Origin: Treponema sp.
GTDB taxonomy: Bacteria; Spirochaetota; Spirochaetia; Treponematales; Treponemataceae
Reading direction: 5' to 3'
Length of the DNA: 64,000 bases
Assembly (NCBI GenBank): GCA_017551705.1
Contig: JAFZLA010000010.1
Coordinates: 1-64,000 of the forward strand
This document shows, piece after piece, positions 38,670-47,174 of this stretch (positions within the stretch are counted from its first letter, which is position 1; each line of letters starts with the position of its first letter). Under the pieces are notes generated by a model. It was given only the letters and a program-made list of their open reading frames with translations. It ran no database searches and had not been told where the DNA came from. A program made the translations under genes and the position numbers.

Positions 38670-40165
38670 CAGTCGCTCTCCTTGTTGTTGAGCGACCAAT
38701 AAACGTCGTTGTGGGGCAGGCTGGGGTTTTGCGAGGCGAACCAGTAGGCGTCCTTCCAATCGGTAGAAAGCATCGTCTTGTCGGCGCCTTTTTCCAAAAG
38801 GAATTTTATGCAGTTTGTGTCGCTGTTGCTTTCGGCCGCGTACATCAAAAGGGTCTTGCCCTTGTAAACTTCGTTGGCGTTCATTCCCGCGTCAAGAAAT
38901 TTTTGAAGGGTATCGCTTGAGCGGCCCATGCCAACCGCTGCAACAAAGGCTTTCTTTGAGTCCAACGCTTGCGAGCGCGCCAAAAGCGCTTCGACTACTT
39001 GGGGATTTTTGTTGTCGGCCGCGGCGATTTCTATCGCGCTAAGGCCAAAGCGGTTCTTGGCCTTTATGTCCGCTCCATAAGACAAGAGCAGGGCCACAGT
39101 TTCGGGACGCTTAGCAAAGCGGGCCGCGTACATCAATGGCGTGTAGCCTTCTCGGTCGGCCAAGTTGAAATTTGCCTTTGAGTCATGCAAAAGGCTTATC
39201 ATATCCATGTCGTCTTCGGAGGCCGCTTTGTGCAGCAATGTTCGGCCGTTTGCGTCCGACTTGTTCGGCTCCGCGATCAAAGAGCGCTTTTTTTCTTGCG
39301 CCGCAGAATATGTGTCAAAGGCCTCGATGCCTTCAAAAAGGTAAAGGCGCCTGTTGGCTTTTTTTGCGTTGGCGGCAGATTCGGCGGCGGCCTTTTGCAA
39401 GTCCTGGTTGTTCGCGGGCGCGAGCGTTTCGGCGGCTTGCGGCTCAGCTTCCTGCTCTTGCTCGGGTTCTGGTTGGGGGGCCAGGGCGGCGGTGGCGGCA
39501 ATCGCAGTCGCTCCGGCGGCGGCGGCTGCCATTTCTTGGGCGACAGGCTCCGGTTGGGGAGCGGGCGCTTGCGCTACAGCAGGTTCGGCGACCGGCTCAG
39601 GGGCGGGCTCGGCGGGAGCGGCTTGTTCGGCAACTTCTGCCGCGGGCGCTTCGACCACAGGCTCGTCCTTGGCCTTGTCAACGACTCCCAAGTAGCGGTT
39701 TATCACGTCGATTTGCTCTTGGTTCTGGCTTTGCGAGGCGTAGTCAAGCGCGTTCTTGCCTTCTTTGTTCTTTTTGGTTATGCGGCTCTTTCTTTGAAAG
39801 GGAAGGACCGTGTCGTACGAAATCAGTTCGTCAAGGATTTTTGCGTCGGCTCCGCATTTGGCCGCGTATGTGACGGCGGTGTCTCCGTCAGCGTTTTGCT
39901 TTTTGGGGTTTACGCCCGCGTCAAGCAAAAGCTTTATCACGTCGTGGCCCCTTTTGTTCTTTAGCGCCACAATCAAGATGGAATCCTTGCTTTCGCCGTA
40001 GGAGGCGTCGGCCAAGGAAGGATTGCTTATTATCATCTTCTTGATTTTTTTTACGCTGGCTTCTTGAACCAAAGACTCCATTTTGGGCGCCTTTGATTCC
40101 GCAAAAAGAGGAAGGGCCATAAAAGCGGCCAAAATAAAAAGGTTTGCGGCAAATATTTTTTTCAT
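38669..40165 (-). CDS. Secreted ankyrin-repeat protein with Pro/Gln/Ala-rich linker
   Basis: The product is 498 aa. The signal peptide is 'MKKIFAANLFILAAFMALPLFA'. Ankyrin repeats lie at about 30-165 ('IKLLLDAGVNPKKQNADGDT') and 285-480 ('REGYTPLMYAARFAKRPETV', 'GKTLLMYAAESNSDTNCIKF'). Between them, about 170-260, is a Pro/Glu/Ala-rich linker with a short hydrophobic piece 'AAAAAGATAIAATAALAP'. It is likely periplasmic and protein-binding. The promoter leaves only about five leader bases. Function unknown beyond the repeat type. Confidence 0.82.
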   Translation of the reverse strand: MKKIFAANLFILAAFMALPLFAESKAPKMESLVQEASVKKIKKMIISNPSLADASYGESKDSILIVALKNKRGHDVIKLLLDAGVNPKKQNADGDTAVTYAAKCGADAKILDELISYDTVLPFQRKSRITKKNKEGKNALDYASQSQNQEQIDVINRYLGVVDKAKDEPVVEAPAAEVAEQAAPAEPAPEPVAEPAVAQAPAPQPEPVAQEMAAAAAGATAIAATAALAPQPEPEQEQEAEPQAAETLAPANNQDLQKAAAESAANAKKANRRLYLFEGIEAFDTYSAAQEKKRSLIAEPNKSDANGRTLLHKAASEDDMDMISLLHDSKANFNLADREGYTPLMYAARFAKRPETVALLLSYGADIKAKNRFGLSAIEIAAADNKNPQVVEALLARSQALDSKKAFVAAVGMGRSSDTLQKFLDAGMNANEVYKGKTLLMYAAESNSDTNCIKFLLEKGADKTMLSTDWKDAYWFASQNPSLPHNDVYWSLNNKESD

Positions 40166-40176
40166 AATTTCTACTT

Positions 40177-40206
40177 ATTATATATCGGCAAAAATGCTCC
40201 AGTCAA
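40177..40206 (-). promoter_or_regulatory. Promoter of the ankyrin-repeat gene (near-leaderless)
   Basis: On the minus strand TTGACT (40201-40206), 18-base spacer, TATAAT (40177-40182). The predicted start lies about five bases before ATG 40165, with no ribosome site. Confidence 0.6.
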
Positions 40207-40234
40207 GTAGCGGCAAAATTGACTTTCTTGCCTA

Positions 40235-40264
40235 TTGACACAATAGGCTCTTTTTTGATATTCT
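40235..40264 (+). promoter_or_regulatory. Promoter of the rpsF-ssb-rpsR-rplI operon
   Basis: TTGACA (40235-40240), 18-base spacer, TATTCT (40259-40264). The leader of about 70 bases carries two hairpins. Confidence 0.6.
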
Positions 40265-40281
40265 ACTAGAACATCACCACC

Positions 40282-40320
40282 TTGAAACTGCCGTGGCAGT
40301 TTCCGGACGCATGAGCGTCT
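40282..40320 (+). promoter_or_regulatory. Structured leader of rpsF, candidate S6:S18 autoregulatory element
   Basis: Two hairpins: GAAACTGC/GCAGTTTC (40284-40303) and GACGC/GCGTC (40306-40319, loop ATGA), with CCG between. In many bacteria the rpsF leader binds the S6:S18 pair through a hairpin with a CCG motif copied from 16S rRNA. The position, size and CCG agree, but the fold differs in detail from what I remember, so this is tentative. Confidence 0.4.
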
Positions 40321-40342
40321 ATAAAGACCATAAGGAGTTTTT

Positions 40343-40624
40343 ATGAGAAAGTATGAACTTATGACCATCTTTCCGTTAGACGAAGATCGGTCCAAGAAGG
40401 GATTGGAGACAGTTCGCCAAGTCCTTTCTCAGTTTGGAGCGGAAATCGCAAAGGAAGAGCCCTTTGGCGACCGCGATTTGACCTACGAAATCAAAAAGCA
40501 AAAGAAAGGCCGCTTTGTGTTGATGAACGTCAACGCAAACCCCGGCAAGATCGCCGAGATTTCGGCCCAGTTCAAATTGAACAACGACTTGCTTAAGTAC
40601 ATGTTCGTTCTTATCGAAGAGTAA
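40343..40624 (+). CDS. rpsF: Ribosomal protein S6
   Basis: The product is 93 aa with AAGGAG before ATG 40343. 'MRKYELMTIFPLDEDRS' and 'GDRDLTYEIKKQKKGRFV' are S6 signatures. S6 pairs with S18 on the platform of the 30S subunit. It starts the operon rpsF-ssb-rpsR-rplI, the usual bacterial order. Length and sequence are normal. Confidence 0.96.
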   Translation: MRKYELMTIFPLDEDRSKKGLETVRQVLSQFGAEIAKEEPFGDRDLTYEIKKQKKGRFVLMNVNANPGKIAEISAQFKLNNDLLKYMFVLIEE

Positions 40625-40650
40625 ATTTCTAAAACTCCAGGAGGGCTTCA

Positions 40651-41130
40651 ATGACAGACTTGAATCATGTCACGCTAATTGGTCGACTCACCCGAGACTT
40701 GGGAACAGACGAGCGCTCGTTCGCTTATCTCCCCAACGGAACGGCGCGCGCCAACGTTAGCATCGCTGTCAACCGCAGCAGAAAAGGAGCCGACGGTTCT
40801 TGGAGCGACGAAGTAAGCTATTTCGACATTACCATTTGGGGTAAAACCGCGGAAAACCTAAAGCCTTACCTCTTGAAGGGTAAGCAGATCGCCATCGAAG
40901 GCTATCTTAGGCAGGATCGTTGGGAAAAGGACGGTAAGACAAACAGCAGAGTGAACATTGTCGCAAACAACGTTCAACTCCTAGGCGGAAAAGGCGATGG
41001 AGCCTCTAGCGGCTCCGATTCAGGTGGTTCGCCCAGATTCCAGCCCAGGCCTCAGCAGCCCGCCCAAAACTTTAACGACGCTCCCTATCCAGCGGATGAC
41101 GGCGGTTTCCCGGAAGACATTCCATTCTAA
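40651..41130 (+). CDS. ssb: Single-stranded DNA-binding protein
   Basis: The product is 159 aa with CAGGAGG before ATG 40651. The OB-fold spans about 1-110: 'LNHVTLIGRLTRDLG', 'VSYFDITIWGKTAENL', 'KGKQIAIEGYLRQDRWEKDGK'. A Gly/Ser/Gln linker follows, ending in the acidic tip 'GGFPEDIPF', the usual site for partner proteins. It coats single-stranded DNA during replication and repair. Placement between rpsF and rpsR is standard. Confidence 0.97.
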   Translation: MTDLNHVTLIGRLTRDLGTDERSFAYLPNGTARANVSIAVNRSRKGADGSWSDEVSYFDITIWGKTAENLKPYLLKGKQIAIEGYLRQDRWEKDGKTNSRVNIVANNVQLLGGKGDGASSGSDSGGSPRFQPRPQQPAQNFNDAPYPADDGGFPEDIPF

Positions 41131-41147
41131 TTTTATAGGAGAAAATT

Positions 41148-41480
41148 ATGTCAGACCAGACAGTAGAACCTGTTGAAAATAAAGACGCCGACGCGTCTCT
41201 CGTAAACGAAAAGAATCTCGCCGAAGCCGGACGCGACGGCGAAGGACGCGGACGCGGAGCCAAGGGCAAGTTCGCTTTCCACAAGAAAGTTTGCCGCTTC
41301 TGCTCTAACAAGACAAAGATTGACTACAAGGACGCCGACGGCTTGCGCCGCTACACAACTGAGCGCGGCAAGATTCTTCCTCGCCGCATAACCGGAACTT
41401 GCGCCAAGCACCAGAGAGAGCTTGCCAGCGCCATCAAGCGCGCCCGCAACATCTGCTTGCTTCCGTTCGTAGCGGACTAA
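41148..41480 (+). CDS. rpsR: Ribosomal protein S18 with N-terminal extension
   Basis: The product is 110 aa, where most S18 proteins have about 75-90. The core from about residue 42 is '[20 protein letters not shown]', then '[20 protein letters not shown]', diagnostic for S18. The first 40 residues are charged and low in complexity ('[17 protein letters not shown]'). The extension begins at a good start behind GGAGAAA, so it is not an annotation error. Its role is not known. Confidence 0.95.
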   Translation: MSDQTVEPVENKDADASLVNEKNLAEAGRDGEGRGRGAKGKFAFHKKVCRFCSNKTKIDYKDADGLRRYTTERGKILPRRITGTCAKHQRELASAIKRARNICLLPFVAD

Positions 41481-41502
41481 TTTTTTACGAGGAGCATAGG
41501 AA

Positions 41503-42069
41503 ATGAAAGTAATTCTTAACAAAGACGTAAACCACTTGGGCGAAGAAGGCGACGTAAAAATGGTTGCCGACGGATACGCCCGCAACTATTTGTTCCCGCG
41601 CAGCTTGGCTCTTCCGTACACTCCGGAAGTAGTAGCCATCTTCGAAGGCCGCAAGGCTGAGATCGAGGCCCGCAAGGCCCAAAAGCGCGAGGCCGCCAAG
41701 AGCGACAAAGAAAAGTTGGAAGCCTTGGCGCTTTCTATCACTGTTCCTGCCAGCGCCGGCGGAAAGCTCTATGGAGCTGTCAGCGCCCAGACAGTCATCG
41801 AATTGCTTGCCAAAGAAGGCTTTGACTTTGAGCGCAAGAGAGTCGAGATTCCTGGCAACACAATCAAGCAGACCGGAACATACAAGATCAACGTCAAGCT
41901 TTACGAAAACGCCGTCGCCGAAATTCACTTGGAAGTCAAGGGACAGGTTGACGAAAGCAAAAAAGAGCCGGAGCGCAAGCCCCGCGCCAAAAAAGAGGCT
42001 GAGGCCGAAAAGCCCGCTGAGAGCGCTGAAGCTCCCGCGGAAGAAAAGCCCGCCGAAGCCGCCAACTAA
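41503..42069 (+). CDS. rplI: Ribosomal protein L9 with Lys/Glu/Ala-rich tail
   Basis: The product is 188 aa against a usual 148. 'MKVILNKDVNHLGEEGDVKM' and 'GYARNYLFPRSLALPYT' are the L9 N-terminal signature, the long helix follows at about 45-75, and the C-terminal domain ends near 148. The last 40 residues are Lys/Glu/Ala/Pro-rich ('KKEAEAEKPAESAEAPAEEK'), a disordered tail. Last in its operon; a terminator follows. Confidence 0.95.
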   Translation: MKVILNKDVNHLGEEGDVKMVADGYARNYLFPRSLALPYTPEVVAIFEGRKAEIEARKAQKREAAKSDKEKLEALALSITVPASAGGKLYGAVSAQTVIELLAKEGFDFERKRVEIPGNTIKQTGTYKINVKLYENAVAEIHLEVKGQVDESKKEPERKPRAKKEAEAEKPAESAEAPAEEKPAEAAN

Positions 42070-42109
42070 AATTATCGCCGCGTAAAAACGGCGACGGTTT
42101 TGTTGCAAC

Positions 42110-42142
42110 AAAGCGACAGATTCGAAAGAGTCTGTCGCTTTT
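42110..42142 (+). terminator. Terminator after rplI
   Basis: AGCGACAGA (42112-42120) and TCTGTCGCT (42131-42139) form a perfect 9-base stem followed by TTTTG. The T-run is short, so termination may be partial and let some reading pass into dnaB. Confidence 0.7.
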
Positions 42143-42213
42143 GTCGTCTTTAAAGGCATGGGCCGAATTGTTGATAATTTGTTGAAAATAGGTAGATAAA
42201 AGGGGGAAAATCT

Positions 42214-43539
42214 GTGGATTATCAAGGACTAAAGGACAAGGTTCCGCCTCACAATTTGGAGGCCGAACAGGCCGTTTTGGGCGCCATGCTCTTGGATTGG
42301 GGCTCGGTTAGCAACGTCATCTCAACTCTGCAAAGCGACAGATTTTACTCATATCAAAACCAAGTCATTTTTGAGGCTATGGTTTCGCTCTTTAGCCAAA
42401 ACGCCCGCGGCGACATCTTGACCCTCATCAACGAGCTTACAAAGACAAACAAATTGCAGGAGGCGGGCGGGGCGGCCTACATAACGGCCTTGACCGACAC
42501 CGTTCCAACCAGCGCCAACATCGAATACTACGCGCAAATCGTCACCGAAATGGCGATCAGGCGCGACCTTATAAAAATGTCCGAGGAAGTCAAGGCCACA
42601 AGCTTTGACAAAAGCCGCGACACCCGCCTTATTTTGGAAGAGGCCGAAAAAAAGATTTTCAACTTGACCGAGCGCAACGAAAAGGTTCAGGTTCACGAAG
42701 CAAAGACAATGATAGGCGAGTCGCTTAACTTAATCGAAGAGCGCTACAACCGCAAGGAAGCCTACACAGGAATTCCTTGCGGAATTGGAAGGCTTGACAC
42801 AATGACAAGCGGCTTTCAAAACGAAGAATTCATCATCCTTGGCGCGCGTCCGTCAATCGGAAAAACAGCGATGGCGCTGTCGATGATGCAGCACATAGCG
42901 GTGGATAAGCAAATCCCTTGCGGCTTTTTTTCTTTGGAAATGTCATACCAAATGATTGGCCAGCGCCTTCTTAGCCAAGAATCGCGCGTCGCGGGCCACA
43001 AGCTTAGGAGCGGAATGCTCAACATGAGCGACTTCCAAAAATTGCAGGACGCCGCGGGCCGCATTTTTAAGGCGCCCCTTTACATTGTTGACCAGCCCAA
43101 CATGCAGCTCTTGGATTTGCGCGCGCTGGCCCGCCGCCTTGTCGTTGAGCGGGGCGTCAAGATAATCTTTATCGACTACATCGGCTTGATTCAAATCGAA
43201 AACCGCAACGCTCCTGTTTACGAAGCGCAAAGCGAAGTCTCCAAGTCGCTCAAGGCCTTGGCCCGCGAGCTGGGAATTCCAATCGTGGCCTTGTGCCAAG
43301 TTGCCCGCGACGCCGAAGGCAACGAGCCCAACTTGGCGCAGCTTAGAGGATCCGGCTCAATCGAACAGGACGCTGACGTCGTCATGTTCTTGCACCGCGA
43401 GCGCCTTAAGGGCGAAGAGCTTGCGCAGGATGCAAAGCTCATCGTGGCCAAGCAGCGCAACGGAGCCACCGGCGAAGTCAAGCTTACATACCTCCCGCCG
43501 TTCACAAAGTTCGAGAACGCCGCCAACGAAGAAGAATAG
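42214..43539 (+). CDS. dnaB: Replicative DNA helicase
   Basis: The product is 441 aa, starting at GTG 42214 behind GGGGGAA. The N-terminal DnaB domain has 'PPHNLEAEQAVLGAMLLD'. The Walker A motif is 'GARPSIGKT' at 210-218, followed by 'FFSLEMSYQMIGQRLL', 'IIFIDYIGLIQ' (Walker B) and 'LRGSGSIEQDADVVMFLHRE'. It is the hexameric helicase at the replication fork. The co-localisation with rplI is common in bacteria. A bidirectional terminator follows. Confidence 0.97.
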   Translation: MDYQGLKDKVPPHNLEAEQAVLGAMLLDWGSVSNVISTLQSDRFYSYQNQVIFEAMVSLFSQNARGDILTLINELTKTNKLQEAGGAAYITALTDTVPTSANIEYYAQIVTEMAIRRDLIKMSEEVKATSFDKSRDTRLILEEAEKKIFNLTERNEKVQVHEAKTMIGESLNLIEERYNRKEAYTGIPCGIGRLDTMTSGFQNEEFIILGARPSIGKTAMALSMMQHIAVDKQIPCGFFSLEMSYQMIGQRLLSQESRVAGHKLRSGMLNMSDFQKLQDAAGRIFKAPLYIVDQPNMQLLDLRALARRLVVERGVKIIFIDYIGLIQIENRNAPVYEAQSEVSKSLKALARELGIPIVALCQVARDAEGNEPNLAQLRGSGSIEQDADVVMFLHRERLKGEELAQDAKLIVAKQRNGATGEVKLTYLPPFTKFENAANEEE

Positions 43540-43566
43540 GAACGGTCAAAATTATCGCGCCGCAAT

Positions 43567-43601
43567 AAAAAAAGACGCCGCGAAGCGCGGCGTCTTTTTT
43601 T
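43567..43601. terminator. Bidirectional terminator between dnaB and the P83/100 gene
   Basis: GACGCCGC (43574-43581) pairs with GCGGCGTC (43587-43594), flanked by seven A on the left and seven T on the right. Confidence 0.9.
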
Positions 43602-43627
43602 GTCGTCGTCAAAGACGACTGTTGTTT

Positions 43628-45313
43628 TTAACGTTCATTCTTTGAGGACACAGTTTCCTTTATGTTCTTGGCGGCGCCAACTGCCTTCTTAAATGTCAGC
43701 GACAAGTCGTTCAAATTTAAGAGCAGGGGATTGCCTGTCAAGTCTGTCACCATGTAACCGGCCGAAGTCTTTACAATCGGAGACGACGGGTTGATAGGAA
43801 CAGGACTCTTTACTTGGATCTTAAGGTCGGCGCCGTATTTGGCGGCGACATATCCAACGGCGTCCTTGATTACAACCAAGTAGCTTCCGCCGTCTTCGAG
43901 CAAGACGGAATTGTCAGAAAGGATTTCCTCAGATTCCTGAACTATCTCAAGCGAGTCCTGGTCAATCAAAACAAGCTTTACGGCGCCTTTGCCAGAATTT
44001 TCTCCGGCCACGGCGACAAAGCCTTTGCCTGTTTGAACCATCGAGCGGCCCTTTACAACCTTTACAGGGCTTTGCTTTACAATCGTTCCGTCGTCAGTCT
44101 TTACCTTTACGATTTGAGAGTTGAGGGCCTTTGCGTCGGCCAATTTAAGTCCGTAAACGCTCGCGGCGGAGGCTGCGGCCTTTTCTTCGGCTGCAACTTT
44201 CTCCTGGTCCTTGGCTATTTCCTTGCGCTCCTCTTGGGCTTCGCTTTGCTTTTTGTCAGCGGCGGTCTGCTGCTTTTCAGCCTCTTCCTTGGCCTTGTCG
44301 GCGTCTTTCTGCGCTTCCTCAGCCTTTTCTTCGGCGGCCTGTTCTTCTTTCTTGGCTTCCTTTACTTCTTCCTTGGCCTTGTCAGCTTCCTTTTGGTCTT
44401 TTTCGGCCTTCTTTTGGGCTTCTTTGTCCTTAGGATTTTCTTGGGCCTTCTTCTTGCTTTCGTCAGCCTTCTTTTGGGCGTCGTCAGCCTTCTTTTGAGC
44501 GGTCTTGGTTTCCTGCTTCTTTTCGTCAGCCTTCTTCTTTTGGTCGTCGGCTTTCTTTTGCTTTTCGGTAGCCTGCTTTTGAGATTCCTGAGCCTTTTCG
44601 TTTGCCTTCTCGGCCTCGCGCTCCTTTATGTCGACCATCTTCTTGCGGTCTTCGATGTTCTTTCCGTCTTCCTCTTTCATTGAGTTGACGACTTCCTTGT
44701 CGCTGATGACGCTTGTGTCAACCGCGCTAAGTCCGCCAGCGGAGTCCGAAACAGGAATTACGATTTGCGAGGCGCCGGGCCATTCCGACCATTTTGTTGA
44801 AAGGCCGCATTTTTCGGCAGTGAGGTTGTTGACAACGACGTCCTTGTACTTGGACTTAAAGGTGTCAAGGTTCTTGCGGTAAACGGCGTTGTAAACCGTT
44901 ACAAAAGTGGCGATCGCCTCGGCGTCCGACTCGTCGTAGGAGTAGGCCGCCGTCAAGTAAGAGGCTATGATGTGGCGCAAGTTGCGGATGTGGTCAACCT
45001 CGGCGTTGGCTCCCAAAATCAAAATGTCGGCGTCAAGCTTTTCCTTGGCGCCGGGATCAATCGCGTGGATCACATAATACTTGGCTTGGTTTCCGACATT
45101 GGCGGCCTTGGTGGAATCCTTTCCGACCTCTTTTCCAAGAGAGGAACCGATTCCCTTAATCGCCTCAAGCGTGTCGACACGGGCGTGGGGGCCTGTGTAG
45201 TTTTCAAATTCGATTGTCTGAGATACAGACTTCAATTCCGCTTCGTTGACTTGCGCCGCAAAAAGCGAGACGGCCGCAAAAAGCGAGACGGCAAAGAATC
45301 CAATTTTTTTCAT
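43628..45313 (-). CDS. P83/100-family secreted coiled-coil protein
   Basis: The product is 561 aa. The signal peptide is 'MKKIGFFAVSLFAAVSLFA'. The N-terminal domain (about 20-205) is the Borrelia P83/100-type region. A Lys/Glu/Ala coiled coil fills about 210-375 ('KKADDAQKKADESKKKAQEN'). A beta-rich C-terminal domain (about 385-550) follows. In Borrelia the family is a long-known antigen; its cell function is not settled. It has its own promoter, GGAG before the start, and a terminator after. It is one of the best markers for a spirochaete here. Confidence 0.9.
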   Translation of the reverse strand: MKKIGFFAVSLFAAVSLFAAQVNEAELKSVSQTIEFENYTGPHARVDTLEAIKGIGSSLGKEVGKDSTKAANVGNQAKYYVIHAIDPGAKEKLDADILILGANAEVDHIRNLRHIIASYLTAAYSYDESDAEAIATFVTVYNAVYRKNLDTFKSKYKDVVVNNLTAEKCGLSTKWSEWPGASQIVIPVSDSAGGLSAVDTSVISDKEVVNSMKEEDGKNIEDRKKMVDIKEREAEKANEKAQESQKQATEKQKKADDQKKKADEKKQETKTAQKKADDAQKKADESKKKAQENPKDKEAQKKAEKDQKEADKAKEEVKEAKKEEQAAEEKAEEAQKDADKAKEEAEKQQTAADKKQSEAQEERKEIAKDQEKVAAEEKAAASAASVYGLKLADAKALNSQIVKVKTDDGTIVKQSPVKVVKGRSMVQTGKGFVAVAGENSGKGAVKLVLIDQDSLEIVQESEEILSDNSVLLEDGGSYLVVIKDAVGYVAAKYGADLKIQVKSPVPINPSSPIVKTSAGYMVTDLTGNPLLLNLNDLSLTFKKAVGAAKNIKETVSSKNER

Positions 45314-45362
45314 AAAACGCTCCGTTTTTTTTTCTCAAAAATTATGGGAAATTGTATCCAAT

Positions 45363-45391
45363 ATTATAACATCAAATTTTCAATTGAGCAA
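45363..45391 (-). promoter_or_regulatory. Promoter of the P83/100 gene
   Basis: On the minus strand TTGCTC (45386-45391), 17-base spacer, TATAAT (45363-45368). The -35 lies in the last codons of the gene upstream. Confidence 0.55.
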
Positions 45392-47174
45392 GTTTTTCGT
45401 AAATTTTTCTGGCCTCTTCCTTGGTGGCCCTTGGGTATTGGGGCATTTGGAGGGTCTTTAAAAGGCTCATTCCCTTAGCGTTGATGGCTGGCCGGCCCAT
45501 AAAGCGGCATACAGAATAAAGGGCGCCGCAAAGTTCCTTTAAGAGCGTCTCTTGGCCGGGCTGGGCCGCCCTTGTCAAACGCTCTATCGAATCCAACAAG
45601 GCGCCAGTCGGGTCGTAGCCGCAGTCTTGGACGGCCTTGAGGGCGGGCAAAAGGACGCTTTCGTCGCTGGCCAGGGCAAGGATTTTTGCAAGGCTTTTGC
45701 TTTGCTCGGCGCCGCCAAAAAGGCCCAGCATGCCGATGGCGGCGGTGTGTTCGCTAAGGCTAAAGGAGAACAAGTTGTCCTGGTCCAAGGAAACCGCTCC
45801 GCCGACGCTGTTTTTGCTCAAGGCCTTTTTCATCCAGTCGCCCACAATCCAGTCGCTGTCAAAAAGGTAATATTTTTCTTTTGAGCCGTAGCCGCCGGCT
45901 TGCAAGCTTTGTTTTCTTGCAAGTCCCGCCGCGGCCTTGATTCTGTTAAAGTCCTCGCTTTGTCCTTGGTAAAAGGCCTTGTAATCCTTTGTCGGCTCGG
46001 GCTTTTTTTTGGGAGCGGGAGCCACGTCCAAGATTTTGTAGCCCGTGGCGTTCCAGTTTTTTGAGGTAAAGATTATCGTTCCCGAGTTTCCAAAGAGAAC
46101 GTAGTCCCAGCCGTTTTTGGCCTTGGACAAAAGGCGGGCGCCGCGGACTTTTTTTCCGTCAAGGTCGTAAAGAACAGCAAAGTCGGCGGAGGCCGCAAAA
46201 AATCCGTCCTTGGTCGCCGCAAAGTATTCAAGACTTTTTATTTCGGGAATTTCAAAGGTTAGGGGAGCCTCCGCCTTTTTGGCGTCCACGACCGAAACTT
46301 TTGTTCCGGCGGCGCCCTGCGAGGCTGCGGCCACCGTTCCCCGCGAGGGCATTTGGTCAAACAATACTTTTTGTCCATAGGCGGCGCCCTTTATCAGCCA
46401 TACGGACTGCGCTTCGCCGCCCGCTCCCACAGCGCAAAGGCCAAGGCTTCCGTCGTCAAAGGCAATAAGGGCGCCTTGGCCCACAGAGGCCGCGCCGACA
46501 ACCTTTCCTGCAAAAACGATTCTTTCAAGCAATTCTCCAAAGGGGCTGTATCTAAGGGCCGCGCTTTTTCCGTCGGACAGGGCTTCCAAAAAGAGCAAAA
46601 GGCTTCCGTCGTTGGCTTGAACTGGCGCCAAAGCTTGCGAAAGCGGCTCGGTCTTTTGCCGCCATTTTACGATTCCGTTAATGCCAAGACAGGCGGCTTG
46701 GTCCTTGCCAAAGACAAAGGCGCGGCCGTCCCGGGCCGGCAAAACGGGAAGGATTGGCTCAAAGCCTATTTCGGCCTGCCAAAGGACAAGCCCGCTATGG
46801 TTCAAAAGGCACACTTTTTTGTTGCGCAAAACAACGTACGAAAAGTCTCCGGCGGCGACGCTCAATAATGGAAGGGGCGAGTAAGGGAGGCCCTTTTGCC
46901 AAATAATTTTTCCGCTTTCGGCTATGGCGCTGGCCATCTTTCCGTCGGTCAAGTCTATCCAGCCGTAAGAAGTCCTTGCCGGCCTGCAAAGGGATTTTCC
47001 GCTTTTAACGCTTAGCCATGTGTACTGGGATTGGTTTAGGTCAATGTCGGTCAAAAGCCCCTGTTCTTGCTGAAAGTCCGGCGTGCAAAAAGCGGGCCCC
47101 GCAAGCGCCAAAAAGAGGCAAAAAAGCGCAAAAAATGTTAAAAACAGTCTTAAGTTGTCTATTTTTTTATACAT
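45372..47174 (-). CDS. Secreted beta-propeller protein with HEAT-like C-terminus
   Basis: The product is 600 aa from ATG 47174; the longer frame would run deep into the gene upstream. The signal peptide is 'NLRLFLTFFALFCLFLALAGPAFC'. Strand units with PQQ-like pattern fill about 45-400 ('SGKIIWQKGLPYSPLPLL', 'SGLVLWQAEIGFEPIL'). The last 170 residues look helical and repeat-like ('LASDESVLLPALKAVQDCGYDP'). It overlaps the end of the methyltransferase gene by 16 bases. It may bind a periplasmic partner; its job is unknown. Confidence 0.75.
   Translation of the reverse strand: MYKKIDNLRLFLTFFALFCLFLALAGPAFCTPDFQQEQGLLTDIDLNQSQYTWLSVKSGKSLCRPARTSYGWIDLTDGKMASAIAESGKIIWQKGLPYSPLPLLSVAAGDFSYVVLRNKKVCLLNHSGLVLWQAEIGFEPILPVLPARDGRAFVFGKDQAACLGINGIVKWRQKTEPLSQALAPVQANDGSLLLFLEALSDGKSAALRYSPFGELLERIVFAGKVVGAASVGQGALIAFDDGSLGLCAVGAGGEAQSVWLIKGAAYGQKVLFDQMPSRGTVAAASQGAAGTKVSVVDAKKAEAPLTFEIPEIKSLEYFAATKDGFFAASADFAVLYDLDGKKVRGARLLSKAKNGWDYVLFGNSGTIIFTSKNWNATGYKILDVAPAPKKKPEPTKDYKAFYQGQSEDFNRIKAAAGLARKQSLQAGGYGSKEKYYLFDSDWIVGDWMKKALSKNSVGGAVSLDQDNLFSFSLSEHTAAIGMLGLFGGAEQSKSLAKILALASDESVLLPALKAVQDCGYDPTGALLDSIERLTRAAQPGQETLLKELCGALYSVCRFMGRPAINAKGMSLLKTLQMPQYPRATKEEARKIYEKLAQLKI

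Noticed and set aside
39172..39964. Two plus-strand frames of 233 and 259 codons, Arg- and Gly-rich
   Set aside because: They are mirror frames of the Pro/Ala/Glu-rich linker and ankyrin repeats of the minus-strand gene; composition is not protein-like.
43814..44683. Plus-strand frame of 289 codons, strongly hydrophobic
   Set aside because: It is the complement of the Lys/Glu/Ala coiled-coil codons of the P83/100 gene, whose repeats keep the opposite frame open. No ribosome site, no family features.
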